DNA of 64,000 nucleotides from Otatea glauca. Taxonomy: Eukaryota; Streptophyta; Magnoliopsida; Poales; Poaceae. Each line of letters opens with the position of its first letter. The first letter of the stretch is position 1. The stretch spans positions 32,804,176 through 32,868,175 of the forward strand of contig CM070723.1 in the NCBI GenBank assembly GCA_036346275.1, read 5' to 3'. The notes beneath the pieces are model-generated. The model was not told the origin of the DNA and ran no database searches. It saw only the letters and a program-made list of their open reading frames with translations. This document shows positions 42,386-54,402 of the stretch, piece after piece. The position numbers were made by a program, and so were the translations under genes.

Positions 42386-43445
42386 ATGGGGACAAGAAAA
42401 ACAATAAAGGTATTACAAGACAAAATGCAAAGCTATCGGCAAATAACGGATAGCTATGAGGCTATAGAAGACTTTCAAGAGATTGAAAAGTTGGGTCAAG
42501 GCTTCACGTCCACCGGTCTGCTTGAAGAAGTCGATATAGGTAGTGGTGATAGAAAAAGACCAACGTTTATTAGCGCGAAATTAGATGTAAAATATAAAGA
42601 AAAGTTAATCGAAATTCTTAGAGAATATAAGGATTGTTTTGCTTGGGAGTATCACGAGATGCCTAGTTTAAGCCGACAATTGGTAGAACATCGGCTACCC
42701 ATTAAGCAAGGTTATCGGCCGTTTAAACAGTACCCTAGGCGTTTTAATCCGGCCCTGTATAAAATTATAAAAGAAGAAATAGAGCGATTGTTGGAGGCTA
42801 AATTTATAAGGCCTTGCCGATATGCGGAATGGGTTTCCAACATTGTTCGATCATGAAGAAAACGGAAAACTTGAGTTTGTGTCGACTTTAGAGATTTAAA
42901 CAAAGCGACACCAAAGATGAATACCGATGCCAATAGCCGATATGCTTATCGATCTTCGCATCGGGAATAAGATCATAAGTTTTCTCGGCGGGAATGCGGA
43001 TACAATCGATATTCATGGCGAAGCCGATATACCAAAAGCGACTTTTAGATGTCCTGGTGCCATAGGTTTATTCGAGTGGACGGTTATGACTTTCGGTTTA
43101 AAGAACTCCGGGGCAACATATCAGCGAGCCATGAATCTGATTTTTCATAATTTAATCGGTCACATCGTTGAGATATATATCGATGATGTCATGGTAAAGT
43201 CTGCAGATGACTGGCAGCATTTGGCCGATTTAGAAAAGGTTTTCAAGAACATAAGATCACATGGCTTGAAGATGAATCCTTTCAAATGTGCGTTTGGCGT
43301 GTCGGCTGGGCAATTTTTGGGCTTTATGGTACACGAAAGAGGTATCGAAGTCAATCAAGCAAGAGTTAAAGCCATAGTCGACACAATGCCACCAACATGT
43401 AAAAATGAATTGCAGAAGTTGATCGACAAAATTAACTATCTCTGA
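42386..43445 (+). pseudogene. Tat gypsy reverse transcriptase
   Basis: Shows FAWEYHEMPSLSRQLVEHRL, RRFNPALYKIIKEEIERLLE and AKFIRPCRYAEWVSNIV before a stop at 42854, and then, after a frameshift, GLFEWTVMTFGLKNSGATYQ and the active-site box EIYIDDVMVKS (about 43168-43200) with both Asp residues kept, then CAFGVSAGQFLGFMVHERG. The palm region between RS and the next frame contains shifts (CVDFRDLNKATPK-like text near 42880). It ends at a stop at 43443. Confidence 0.9.
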
Positions 43446-43975
43446 AGGTTTGTCTCGAATCTATCCGATCGGATCCGTGCCTTTACCCCACTGTTGAAAA
43501 TGAAGGATAATCAAGAGTTTGTATGGGGAGCCAATCAGCAAAAGGCTTTCGATGACGTTAAGAACTATTTAGCCAATCCTCCGGTTTTGGCTGCACCGCG
43601 AAAAGGGATTCCATTCAGGTTATATATATCAGCCGAAAAGGAGACTATCAGATCTATTTTAGCACAAGAATTAGATGGAAAGGAAAGGGTTATCTTTTAT
43701 TTAAGCCGACGCCTTCTTGATTCTGAAGTCAGGTACCCTTTCATCGAGAAATTATGCTTGTCTTTATATTTCTCATGTACAAAGCTAAGACATTATATTT
43801 TAGCATCGGCTTGTAAAGTAATCTGTAAAACCGATGTTATAAAGTATATGTTATCAGCTCTGATATTACGAGGTCGACCTGGCAAATGGGCTTATGCCTT
43901 GATAGAGCTCGATCGATTTATGAATCGGCTAAAGCAGTTAAGGGACAAGTTCTGGCCGATTTTATAACAGGACAT
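43446..43975 (+). pseudogene. Tat gypsy RNase H (first domain)
   Basis: KDNQEFVWGANQQKAFDDVK, FRLYISAEKETIRSILAQEL, FYLSRRLLDSEVRYPFIEK and ALILRGRPGKWAYALIELD form the connection/RNase H domain following RT. In this lineage the first domain is usually degenerate, and here the first acidic position reads YISAEK. The domain ends at a stop near 43966, with the next domain in another frame. Confidence 0.85.
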
Positions 43976-44458
43976 GACACTACTGCCGACTTGTTATCCA
44001 TAGCCCCTTGGCAATTGTTTTTTGATGTGTCTATGTGCAGAGAAGGCGATGGAATCGGCATAGTGCTCATATCGCCCAAAGGGCATAACTTTGAATTTGC
44101 ATTTCGGTTCAACAGTCGATGCTCAAATAATCAGGCAGAATATGAAGCGTTGCTCAAGGGTTTGCAATTATTAGACAACATCGGAGTAAGTGCGGTTGAG
44201 GCACACGGGGATTCTATGTTAATTGTACAGCAAATAAAAGGAGAATACCAATGTCGAGACGAGGTACTGTTAAAATAATTAGAGCAATGCTTCGAGATCA
44301 TCGGCTCATTTACATCATTTTCTATCGGTTATGTCCCTCGAGAATTGAACGATAGAGCTAATGCCCTGGCTCAACAGGCATCAGGGTACAAAATCTTTGG
44401 CCGATATCTGGTAACTAAGCTAGTGAATAAAGCCATCATGTGCGTAGATGTCGTGGAT
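43960..44458 (+). pseudogene. Second, archaeal-like RNase H (aRNH)
   Basis: LFFDVSMCREGDGIGIVL (catalytic Asp region), NNQAEYEALLKGLQLLD (catalytic Glu), AHGDSMLIVQQIKGEYQC (Asp) and YVPRELNDRANALAQQASG (His/Asp end) make a complete set of RNase H landmarks. A stop after EVLLK at 44276 interrupts it. Such an additional RNase H of plant/archaeal type is characteristic of Tat-group elements and may supply the catalytic activity that the first domain lacks. Confidence 0.9.
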
Positions 44459-45715
44459 TGAAGAACGCAAATAAAGAATTACCTGATTGATCCATCTAAA
44501 TCGACAGAACGCAAGATTAGGCAGCAAGCTTTAAAATACATTGTTATGGACGATACGTTGTATTATCGGACGATGGAAGGATTTCTATTGAGATGTCTTG
44601 GAGCCGAAGAAGCACGGGTAGCAATGGGTGAAGTACATGAAGGCATTTGCGGTTCTCACCAATCGGCTCATAAGATGAAATGGATGCTTAGACGGACAGG
44701 TTATTTTTGACCGACGATGCTAGAAGATTGTTTCAAGTATTATAAAGGATGTCAGACCTGTCAAAAGTTTGGCAACATACAACTAGCGCCAGCATCGGCT
44801 TTGCACCCAATTATTAAGCCATGGCCGTTCAGAGGTTGGGGAATAGATGTAATCGGCCAAATATTTCCTGCTTCAAGTAAAGGCCACAAATTTATTTTGG
44901 CCACAACCGATTATTTTTCTAAATGGGTTGAAGCTATACCACTCAAGAAAGTGACCAGTGTCGAAGCCATCGGTTTTGTTAATGAGCACATTGTCCATCG
45001 GTTTGGAATACCACAAACAATTACGACCGATCAATGTACGGTGTTCATGTCTAATGAGTTTCAGAGTTACGCGACAAGTCTGGGGATTAAACTATTGAAT
45101 TCATCCCCATACGACGCTCAGGCTAACGGACAAGCCGAGTCGTCCAACAAAACGTTAATCAAGTTGATCAAAAGAAAGATTGATGAAAAACCGAGGAATT
45201 GGCACTCAACTCTATCAGAGTCGCTTTGGGCGTATCGGCTAGCTTATCACGGAGCAACGAAGCTTTCACCTTACCAGTTGGTGTATGGTCAAGAAGCCGT
45301 TTTACCCGTGGAGATCAACATTGAATCTATACGAGTGGCCAGACAAAACGGTTTGTCGGCTCAGGATTATAACAATTCGATGATCGACAACTTGGATGAG
45401 TTGGCAGAATTACGTTTGTCCACACTTGATCGGCTTAAAAGGAATAAGATCAGGGTTGCAAGGGCGTATAATAAAAAGGTCATGCCTAAATCTTTTGATC
45501 AAGCCGATTTAGTATGAAAAACGATATTGCCTGTTGGTTCGAAAGATAACCGATCTGGAAAATGGTCACCTACGTGGGAAGGACCATATAAAGTTAATCG
45601 GCTAGTCGGTGGAAATTCATACGTAATAGAAACGTTGGAAGGATATGTTTTGCCTAAAGCTATTAACGGGAAATATTTAAAGAAGTATTATCCTAGCGTT
45701 TGGGTTGGAGCCTAG
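44459..45715 (+). pseudogene. Tat gypsy integrase
   Basis: The N-terminal zinc module appears as HEGICGSHQSAHKM and CFKYYKGCQTCQKFG, with a stop at 44708 between the halves. The catalytic core shows WGIDVIGQIFPAS (first Asp), TTDQCTVFMSNEF (second Asp; Gly-to-Cys change after DQ) and ANGQAESSNKTL (Glu). The C-terminal part is WAYRLAYHGATKLSPYQLVY, AYNKKVMPKSFDQADLV, a stop, then WSPTWEGPYKVNRLVGGNSY. No chromodomain follows, in contrast to the element at 19273. The frame ends at 45715. Confidence 0.92.
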
Positions 45716-45904
45716 CCGACTAAGGATCACGTTCAGAAAGCCAAGATTAACACGATGCTGTTAATCGGCTGAAAGGATTGCAAACTCAGAAGATACAACT
45801 ACTAGTAAGCGAGATGAAAATCGGTTAAACAGCCGATTATAAGAATTACAAAATATCCTGAGAAGTATTCCAAAACAACCAACAAAGTTTTACATTTCGA
45901 TCGA

Positions 45905-48801
45905 TCACTGGATGCCTGAGCCAGAAAGAGTTGCGCCCAAAGCCGACAGAGCACCTGCGGCCTTTGCGATCACATTTTGAACTTCATCGATAATGCGATC
46001 GTCATCCTTTGCACTTCCCGGCACTAGCACCACCTTGGCCATTTGTTTTTTGATGCTAACTACGGCCATTGCGATGCCAAGCTTCTGGTCCTTGATAGCC
46101 GACGAAGTCTTCTCCAAAGTTTGTTGGCCTTCTGTGATTAGCTGTTCGGTCTTGGCCAACTCTTCCATGAGAAACTTCTTAGTCGATTCGAGCTGACCAA
46201 GGGAATTCCTCGTGGTCTTCATCAGCTCAGTGTCAGCGTCAAACTTCGGCTTCTTGGACTTGGCATCAGCTACTAGCTCGTCCAGAATCTTATGATCGGC
46301 TTCTTGAGCTTCACACTGAATTATCCTCGCCTGAGATGCCTCCACTTCAGATCTCCTATCGTCTAGATGGTAGACGTTGAGGAGGGCTTCCATGGCTTCT
46401 GGAGGTAGATCTGCTTCTACTGCAGACATGGCATCTCTGATCCGTTGGTTGTTGGCTAGAATCTCCGATTGAGGCTTCATCACCAAACCGAAGAGTTCGT
46501 TGAGCCTTTCTTTTATACCCGAGCAGAGGTGACGGCCGCGGATGCTTCCTTCGAAACCTCGAGGATTTTTCTGAAATCGGCATCGTGGTCGGTGGCCATG
46601 ACCTCAGGTTCATCAAGGTCGGCCAGGGAGAAACCCAACAAGTTTGTCGGGTCAGACAGCTCTGGCAGGTCGGCAACTGGGGTTGTCTGTGCAGGTCGTG
46701 GAGGAGAGAGTTGCGTAGTTGAAATCTTGGGAAGATTGGCCAAAATCTTCACAACTTGAGCTGACTGTGTTGGCTAAAAGAAGCAAACATAGGATAAGCC
46801 GACGTTTTGAGAAATAAGTTACTTAAAGGTACGATCATTTACCTCTCCAGTAGCCGATGCATGTGGCGAACTCTCGCCGCTCTACTCTTGGGGCTTGGAC
46901 CCCCCTTTTGCAGGAGCTTTGGTGTACTTTGTTTTCTTCTTTTCTGAAAATATAATCGGCTAAAGGTTAGTTGGGAAAAACGAAGAAATAATATCAGTCG
47001 ATTATATTTATGCTTACTTGGTTGCTTTTTCTCAATGTCCGATAAGGACGGACTTCGAATTCCTAGGGTACCTGAAGTATACCCTGTGAGGCCAGTCATC
47101 TGAAGTGGCCTTTTCGCTTGGCCACTGCCCGGTTGGCCAGAAATCAGCTTCTTGCTGGCAGCCTTAGTTTGTAAACAGAAAAAGAGAAATAAGAAAATGT
47201 GTTTGGCAAAGTCGATATATAAAGGAATATTATTCGAACCTTTACCTTATCAGTATCTACAAGACTTGTATTAGTATACCCCGTAGAGTTAGTCTCGTCG
47301 CTTGAATTGTTGTTAGTGTCTACTGTCGGCTCAGCGAGATTTGGGAAGAATTCATTAATAATAGCCGACATTGACTTATTAGAATAAAGCGCAGCTGCAA
47401 TAGATAACCACCATGAAGAGAAGCGCTCTGAACGACGAGTATTCAGCACAAAATGAGGCAAGTCCTTGATATGAAGTTCATCGGCTATCTCAAGGACAAG
47501 GTTGGCCGCGGTAGCATTGCAGACTCTGGCTCGTGGTTGAAGCCAATCAAGCAATGGCAGACTAGGAATGACTTGATCAAAGCCTAACTTCCTAGCATAA
47601 ACTGACGGATTATAGAACTCATATGAAGGTTGAAAAGTCCAATTCCTTGTATGAAGGCCGACATGCAAAATACTTGGCGAAACAAAAAGCTTGAACAGGT
47701 CCAAAGTATCTTGCGGCATTAGAGCACTATCGGCATCTAAGTGAAGAAAACAAGGCCATGGGAAATCGACTGTACTTGTATAACTGAAGAAATCATTTTG
47801 TTTGAATTCATTGCTGTCAAGCTGCAGAAAGAATGATAAGTATTTCTTAGAGCCGATGGGGGTCACCTTTGTCTCATTCCCAGAGCACATCATAAACCTC
47901 TCCCCGTAAGATCGGTTGGCTATGAACTGAGGCACATGCCTTCTGGAGTATCTTCTCTGGGAAACGCCGTGTCTTCAGAAGGATTTAACTCAAAGGATCG
48001 GCTGAACAAACAGTATAACCAGATATGAATAAACCAAAGTGGTCCTCCGACATTTCCTACAGTGAATTTTGAAAAACCAGTAAACAGCCGACACCTTATG
48101 ATGTGCATCATCTGATAGACTGCTCCCAGAAGCATCTTTTCGAGTGCCAGCCGACGACCCTCTACTAGTTGCTCTGCTATGGTTTGGTATACTTGAGTTG
48201 GTCCTAAAGAAGCGCCACAGAATAGAAATCGGTCTAACCAGAGATTCAAGAAAGCAGCATGCTCTTCGTTCGATACTAGCCCATTGACCTTATTATTATT
48301 TTTGATATATTTAGCCCATCCTTCACCCTTGGATTTGATAAGCTTGTACTTGGGCTTGGCGCTATAAGTCAATACTTGGTCTCCATCAGGTCTTAAACAA
48401 CATAGCTGAGCCACGTCCAGAAGAGTTGGGCCGACGAGACCGGTACAGAATACGAAAGCGTTGAAGGTATCCGACCAAAAATAGCAAGTCGTGGCCACCA
48501 AGGGCTCATTGGCCTCTGGATCGGCTAAAGAGAGAGGGAGACATTCGGCTATGCCCATTTTTTCCCATTCAACCATCTTTTGAGCTGCTACACGAATATA
48601 CCACGATCTCCACCCCTTAAGAGCCGTCGGCTAAGCCCTGAAACTCTTAGTCCAACCCTCTATGTTATACCCCGAAGCCGACAAAGGTAGACGAGGAATC
48701 TCTTCATTTATTACAGAATTGGTTTCTAAATTTCCTACTGGACCCAGATAGAATTGGTCATTGCTGTTTGGGATCGGGATGAATACCTGAGAAGGATCCA
48801 T
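45905..48801 (-). pseudogene. Antisense plant mobile domain gene with three introns
   Basis: The start is taken at ATG 48801 (MDPSQVFIPIPNSNDQFYLG), 120 bp after a TATAAATA box. Exon 1 contains the plant mobile domain (WYIRVAAQKMVEWEKMGIAE, FWSDTFNAFVFCTGLVGPTL, DVAQLCCLRPDGD, EHAAFLNLWLDRFLFCGAS, RYLF-like HIIRCRLFTGF). Introns lie at 47245-47163, 47017-46944 and 46842-46774 (83, 74 and 69 nt); each is GT-AG and each junction preserves the frame (K|A, split codon Q-P-K, E|P). The last exon is a Glu/Lys-rich probable coiled coil ending SALGATLSGSGIQ at 45905. Damage: TAG at about 48631, a frameshift near 47935, a TAG in exon 3 and a shift near 46500. This domain family occurs in host proteins and in transposable elements; function unknown. 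Confidence 0.85.
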
Positions 48802-48920
48802 TGAGGCGATTTTGACAAAAGCCGATTGAAAGCAGTGAACAACTGAAGCTTGAAGACCAGAAACCGATTGCAGATAACTCGAGAGCTCGTGCGCGTGAGG
48901 AATGAGTCCGGGGGGCCATG

Positions 48921-48928
48921 TATTTATA
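48921..48928 (-). promoter_or_regulatory. TATA box of the antisense gene
   Basis: TATAAATA on the minus strand, between the 3' LTR and the first ATG of the antisense gene, with a 120-base distance to the ATG. It suggests an internal promoter independent of the LTR. Confidence 0.6.
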
Positions 48929-49113
48929 ACACGGTGAAAAATTTGAAACGGCGAGAAACGAATATCAAAAGACACGAGCAGTTAAAACGCACTACCCTTG
49001 TGTCAGAAAATTATGGCGCAAATAAAGTGGCAATTATTAGGAGAAGTTCAATAGTTAGCCGATGGGACGTAAGCCGATAATGATGATTTTTGATAGATGA
49101 CAAGTCATCTCTC

Positions 49114-49129
49114 AAAAATGGGGGGCATA
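49114..49129 (+). promoter_or_regulatory. Polypurine tract of the Tat gypsy
   Basis: AAAAATGGGGGG followed by CATA lies directly before the 3' LTR. Confidence 0.75.
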
Positions 49130-49779
49130 TGTTTGCACCAAAATTTGGTAAGTATAGTCAAATCGGCAATAAAGTCAGACACGTGGAAATTAACGGACAG
49201 GATTGGAAATATTTGAAGGTAATTGGTAATAGCAAGATCTTTAAAGAAACAACCGTATGAGATAATGCCGATACGGATCAGGACATGAAACGTGTTGTAA
49301 AAGGATACGATCGGCCGATAGGTATAAAAGAAGGGTCGAAGCAGACTGAAAGGGCATCGAACACAATACAATCAACCAACCTTTACTCTTACTTTTTCCT
49401 GTCGACTAGGAGTAGCTTTTGTAACTTAGTCTTTGTAATCGATTTGATCAATAAAGTTGCGCATCGCCGATTGTTGATCTTCATCAATTACGCCCCAGGT
49501 TTGATTTATTCTAATTTTGTTGCGCATCGCCCTCTTTAGAATCGATCTGCCTTTATCCTCTGATTAGCCTTAATCGGCTAATTAGACTTACCCTGTTACT
49601 TCGATCTCGATCGGCTTCAAGCTGATTGGGTCTAAGCCGATTGATCCTCAAGATCGGCTTTTGAGTGAATTTTATATTTTTTACCTTGTCGATTCTGAGT
49701 CAAATTGATCGCACTCGAACCAGTGTTAAATGCGGTGTGCTATAGTCAGAAACCCTACATCAAGTTTTTGTCGCCAACA
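49130..49779 (+). repeat. 3' LTR of the Tat gypsy
   Basis: 650 bp, TGTTTGCACC to GCCAACA, colinear with the 5' LTR and differing by scattered substitutions plus a short additional stretch near 49690 (TGTCGATTCTGAGTC). Confidence 0.92.
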
Positions 49780-49784
49780 CAAGT

Positions 49785-50493
49785 ATATGAAGATTGAACT
49801 CAAGGCGAGAAGCATGTCATTCTTTGATGATTCAATCCACCTCTCGTATCTGTGATATATTAATAAGTTGTGATTGACTCCTCAATCACGGCATGTCCAT
49901 GCACTTCCTTAATCATATCACACGAGTGGCCTTGTCATATATCTCTGTTTCATGGGAGTGGCAAATTCCATCTTGACTGCTCACTTCCCTCTGCACGTTT
50001 CATAGTAAACATGAAAGCTACCTTTATAACTATCCGGTTAGGAAGTAGAGTTTGATAGCCCAAGGAAAACTATTACACATGTAGAGAATATGACAATCTC
50101 AGGTCTAAGGATCATACTTCTACTATGTATGAGATACACTGATGGCACATAAGAATGTAACATTCTCACAGTGTCCCATGGCGGGTCTATCTAACCCATG
50201 TTCTTCAACATGCGTCCACAATGTATATATGATATCTCCATATCCCATGATCTATGAAGCATGATCATCGATCACTACATGTGCTGATCTATTCATCGTT
50301 GTCCTATACAATGATATCCGATTAGAGATATTTATCGAATTACATCAAAAACTAAAGAGCTTCATAAGCAAGTCTCATACTTGTTGATCAATACAATGAT
50401 ATACATTCATCGGACTAATAATCATATTATTATTCATAAACATAGTCATGTTACAATCATCTAAATGATTGCCTCAAGGGCATAACACTAACA
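49785..50493 (-). repeat. Left copia LTR, second half (minus orientation)
   Basis: Resumes ATATGAAGATTGAACTCAAGGCG after the CAAGT duplication and ends GGCATAACACTAACA. The polypurine tract follows on the minus strand (ATCTCCCACTTGC-type complement, 50494-50506), showing that this is the 3' LTR of the left copy. Confidence 0.92.
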
Positions 50494-50507
50494 ATCTTCC
50501 ACTTGCA

Positions 50508-53105
50508 CTTGAGTCAATCAATTAAGTATATAATACCAATAGACCTTGTGTGCGCCTCATGCTTAGGCGGTGGCAGTGGATTTGTCAACGAATCAGCCAC
50601 ATTGGCTTCCGTATGTACTTTGCATATTCTCACGTCACCTCTATCCACAATCTCGCGAATAAGGTGAAAGCGTCGGAGTATGTGTTTAGACTTCTGATGA
50701 GATCTAGGTTCTTTAGCTTGTGCAATGGCACCACTATTATCACAATAGATGTCCATTGGACTAGAGGCACTAACGACCACACCAAGCTCTGTGATAAACT
50801 TCTTAATCCACACAGCTTCTTTTGCGGCTTCCGAAGCCGCAATGTACTCCGCTCGTCGAGAGTCACCACCATGTTTTGCTTGGAACTCTTCCGACTTCGC
50901 TCCTCCATTTAGTGTAAACACAAACCCGGATTGCGATCAGAAATCATCTTTGTCAGTTTGGAAGCTTGCATCGGTGTAACCCTTTGCAACCAGACCTTTC
51001 TCACCTCCAAAAACAAGGAACATACCCTTAGTTCTTCTCAAGTACTTCAGGATATTTTTTATGGCTATCCAATGACCATTACCAGGATCCGCTTGGTATC
51101 TGCTCGTGACACTTAGACAATATGAGACATCTAGACACGTGCAGATCATGGCATACATAATAGTCCCAATAGCTGAAGCATATGGAATCTTGCTCATCCT
51201 GTCTCGCTCATCAATTGTCGAAGAACACTGATTCTTGCAGAGACTGATGCCATGTGATATTGGCATGAAACCTCTCTTGGATTCATGCATATTGAACCTT
51301 TTCAATATCTTGTCAATGTACGTTTCCTGACTTAATCCAATTAACCTTTTTGATCTATCTCTATAGATTTTTATGCCTAAGATATAGCATACTTCTCCCA
51401 AGTCCTTCATTGAGAAACTCCTTTTCAATGAAGTCTTAACATCTTCAAGCATAGGAATATCATTCCCGATCAATAATATGTCATCCACATACAAAATCAG
51501 AAACACAAGTGCGCTCCCACTAGCCTACTTGATCCAACTCTGAGTTGCTTGCTTTAACCCATAAATGGATCTTTGAAGCTTGCATACCCTTTTAGCATAT
51601 TTAGGATCAACAAAACCTTTAGGTTGTATCATGCATACATCCTCAGATATATTCCCATTAAGGAAGGTTGTTTTGACATCCATCTGCCATATTTCATAAT
51701 CAAAATATGCAGCAATAGCTAAAATGATCCGGACAGACTTGAGCATGGCTACCGGTGAGAAGGTTTCACCATAGTCAACTCCTTGAACTTGTTTGAAACA
51801 CTTTACCACCAACCGTGCCTTATAGATCTGAACATTTCCATCTACATCTATCTTCTTCTTGAAAATCCATTTACATTTAATGGTTTTTACACCATCAGAA
51901 GAATCAACCAAGTTACAAACTTGATTGTAATGCATGGATTGAATTTCAGATCTCATGGCTTCAAGCCATTTTTTGGAGTTTGGGTCCATCATTGCTTCTT
52001 CATAAGTCGTGGGCTCATCATTGTCCAACAATAATATGTCATTCCCATATCTTATAGGTACATGACGCGCCCTCCCCGACCTACGTGGGGCTGGTGTCTC
52101 TTCCATAGGTTGAACACTTTGTACATCTTGTGAAGGTTTAGTGGTAGCTTGAACATATTCATGTGATTCTTGAACTTCATCGAGATACACATCACTCCCA
52201 CTGATTTCTTTTGAAAGAAACTTTCTCCAAGAAGACACCATTTCGAGCAACAGAAACTTTGTTCTCATTTCTTTTGTAAAAGTAATATCCTTTTATTTCT
52301 TTAGGGTACCCCACAAAAAAGCATTTTTCTGATTTAGGTGCGAGTTTATCTGATTATAAACGTTTTACATAAGCCTCACATCCCCATATCTTGAGAAATG
52401 ACAACATGGGTCTTCTCCTAGTCCATATCTCATATGGCGTCTTCTCAACGGATTTTGAGGGACCCTATTCAAAGTGAACGTAGCTGTCTCTAGAACGAAA
52501 CCTCAGAAGGATAATGGCAGATCTGTTTGGCTCATCATTGACCGAACCACATCTAATAAAGTTTGGTTTCATCATTCGTACACGCCATTCCATTGAGGCA
52601 TTCCTAGCGGAGTAAGTTGCGGAACGATTCCACATTGCTTTAGATGATCACCAAACTCTTGGCTCAAGTATTCGCCACCACGATCTGATCGTAAGTGTTT
52701 TATTGATTTGCCAAGTAGATTTTGTACTTCGTTCTAAAACTCTTTGAACCTTTCGAAAGTTTCAGATGTATGCCTCATTAAATAGATATATCCATATCTA
52801 CTAAAGTCATCTATAAAAGTTACAAAGTACTGAAACCCACCCCTAGCAGTCGAGCTCATTGGTCCACATACATCTCTATGTACTAGGGCAAATAATACAC
52901 TCGCTCTCTCACTAAAACCTGTGAAAGAGGCTTTTGTCATCTTGCCAAGTAAACAAGATTCACATGTTTCAAATGATTCAAAATCAAATAAGGTTAGAAG
53001 TCCATCACCATGGAGCTTCTTCATGCGCTTCTCATTTATATGACCTAAGCGACAATGCTATAAAAAGGTAGGGTTCAAATCATTAGGCCGAGGCCTTTTT
53101 ACATT
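50508..53105 (-). pseudogene. Left copia pol: integrase, reverse transcriptase, RNase H
   Basis: From high to low coordinates: CRLGHINEKRMKKLHGDGLL and CESCLLGKM (zinc-binding integrase start), VHRDVCGPMSS and DDFSRYGYIYL (core, near 52850), SDRGGEYLSQEFG-like text near 52670, a hinge with RRSGRARHVP, then RT: NLVDSSDGVKTIKCKWIFKK, QMDVKTTFLNGNISEDV, and LILYVDDILLIGNDIPMLED (about 51500-51440), with the YVDD box intact. RNase H follows (KGYTDASFQTDKDDF, EYIAASEAAKEAVWIKKF, DNSGAIAQAK, VRICKVHTEANVADSLT). About 70 bases are missing between QATQSWIK and ASGSALVF compared with the right arm, and many stops occur. Confidence 0.92.
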
Positions 53106-54402
53106 AATGTTATAGACATGTTTTTCTTCGAGTTCAAGTACGTACAACCCATCACCATGGGGCAACGACCATAATACATATCATTCAAAAATATCGAACA
53201 AACAAAGTTCTTTATTCTGAAATCATAACCTTCATGTTCCAAACAAGAATATGAAATAATGTTTCTACTCAAAGATAGAACAAAATAATAATTATTGAGT
53301 TCTAAAACTAATCCTGAAGGCAAATGTAATGGGTACGTGCCAACGGCAAGACCAGCATCTCTTGCTTTATTCCCCACGCGAAGATCCACTTCTCCTTTTG
53401 CCAAGTCTCTACTCTTTATCAGCCCCTGCATCGAATTGCAAATGTGAGCAACCGAACCAATATCATATACCCATGAGCCGAGTGAAGAAGTAGCAAAATT
53501 AATTTCAATAACATTAATACCTGAAGTGGAAATCATATTTCCATTCTTCTTATCTGCTAGGTACTTTTTGTAGTTCCATTTCCAATGTCTTGACTGCCTG
53601 CAATAAAAGTATTGGGTATCAGGTTGAGGGCCAACTTTAAGCTTCTGAAGCTTAGTTTTGAGGCTTGCGATCTCATCTTGAGCCTTGCCCTTGCCCTTGA
53701 CCTTGCTCTTTCCCGTTCCCCCAGCCTTAGCCTTCCTCTTTTTGAATGCAGTTGTTTTCTGAACCATCATCACATGATTGGGTTTTTTCTTAATGCTTTC
53801 CTCGGTAGCCTTGAGTATCCCATGTAGTTCGGTTAGGCTCTTCTCCATGCTATTCATATGAAAATTCATAACAAATGGCTCAAAGCTCTGTGGTAGAGAC
53901 TGGAAAATAGCATCTGTGGCCAAACCGAGGCTAAGGGGAAACTCAAGTTTTTCCAATCTCTCAATGTAACCAATCATCTTGATCACATGAGGGCTGACCG
54001 GACTACCTTCAGCCAGCTTACAAGCAAATAAAAGCTTTGAGATACCATACCTCTCAGCTCTTGCTTGATTCCCAAACATGCCCTTCAAGCCCACAATCAT
54101 ATTGTAAGCATCCTAGTCCTCATATTGCTTTTGAAGCTCAGAGTCCATGGTGACAAGCATGAGACAGTTGACCTCTACAGAAGCATTAACATGTTTTTCA
54201 TATTCAACCTTCAAATTACGAGGAGCATTTTCGGCTGGTTCATCAGGAATTGAATTCTCTATAACATAGTCCTTCTTTTCATGCTTGAGAACAATTCTCA
54301 GGTTGCGATACCAATCACTAAAATTAGTTCCATTAAGTTTTCCCTTTCCAAAACCGATCTCAAAGCAAAACCAGGTGTAGCAGGAGTAGGAGAAGATGCC
54401 AT
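53099..54402 (-). pseudogene. Left copia gag and protease
   Basis: The start ATG is at 54402 (MASSPTPAT by analogy with the mirror copy); an early frameshift exists. KLNGTNFSDWYRNLRIVLKH, LMLVTMDSELQKQYED, a stop near 54113, then MIVGLKGMFGNQARAERYG and FPLSLGLATDAIFQSLPQSF make a typical copia gag. The zinc knuckle is damaged: the text reads YFYCRQSRHWKWNYKK, with the first and last Cys replaced by Tyr. Protease follows with WVYDIGSVAHIC, where the catalytic D-S/T-G reads DIG. It is uninterrupted at the site where the right copy has its 2.5-kb insert. Confidence 0.92.

Larger units (their letters stand above)
38194..49779 (+). mobile_element. Tat-lineage Ty3/gypsy element with dual RNase H and antisense gene (11.6 kb)
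   Basis: LTRs begin TGTTTGCACCAAAATTTGG and end GCCAACA; CAAGT flanks both ends (38189-38193 and 49780-49784), exactly splitting the copia LTR. Order: 5' LTR, PBS, gag, protease, RT, RNase H, a second archaeal-like RNase H, integrase, then an antisense plant-mobile-domain gene, polypurine tract, 3' LTR. The second RNase H and long 3' space with antisense coding are hallmarks of the Tat/Ogre (OTA) group. All sense frames carry stops or shifts. The motifs GCCGAT and ATCGGC are strikingly frequent throughout. Confidence 0.93.

Noticed and set aside
38194..49779. Possibility that the Tat element is part of the copia pair
   Set aside because: CAAGT duplication and colinear copia LTR on both sides show it to be a separate, later insertion.
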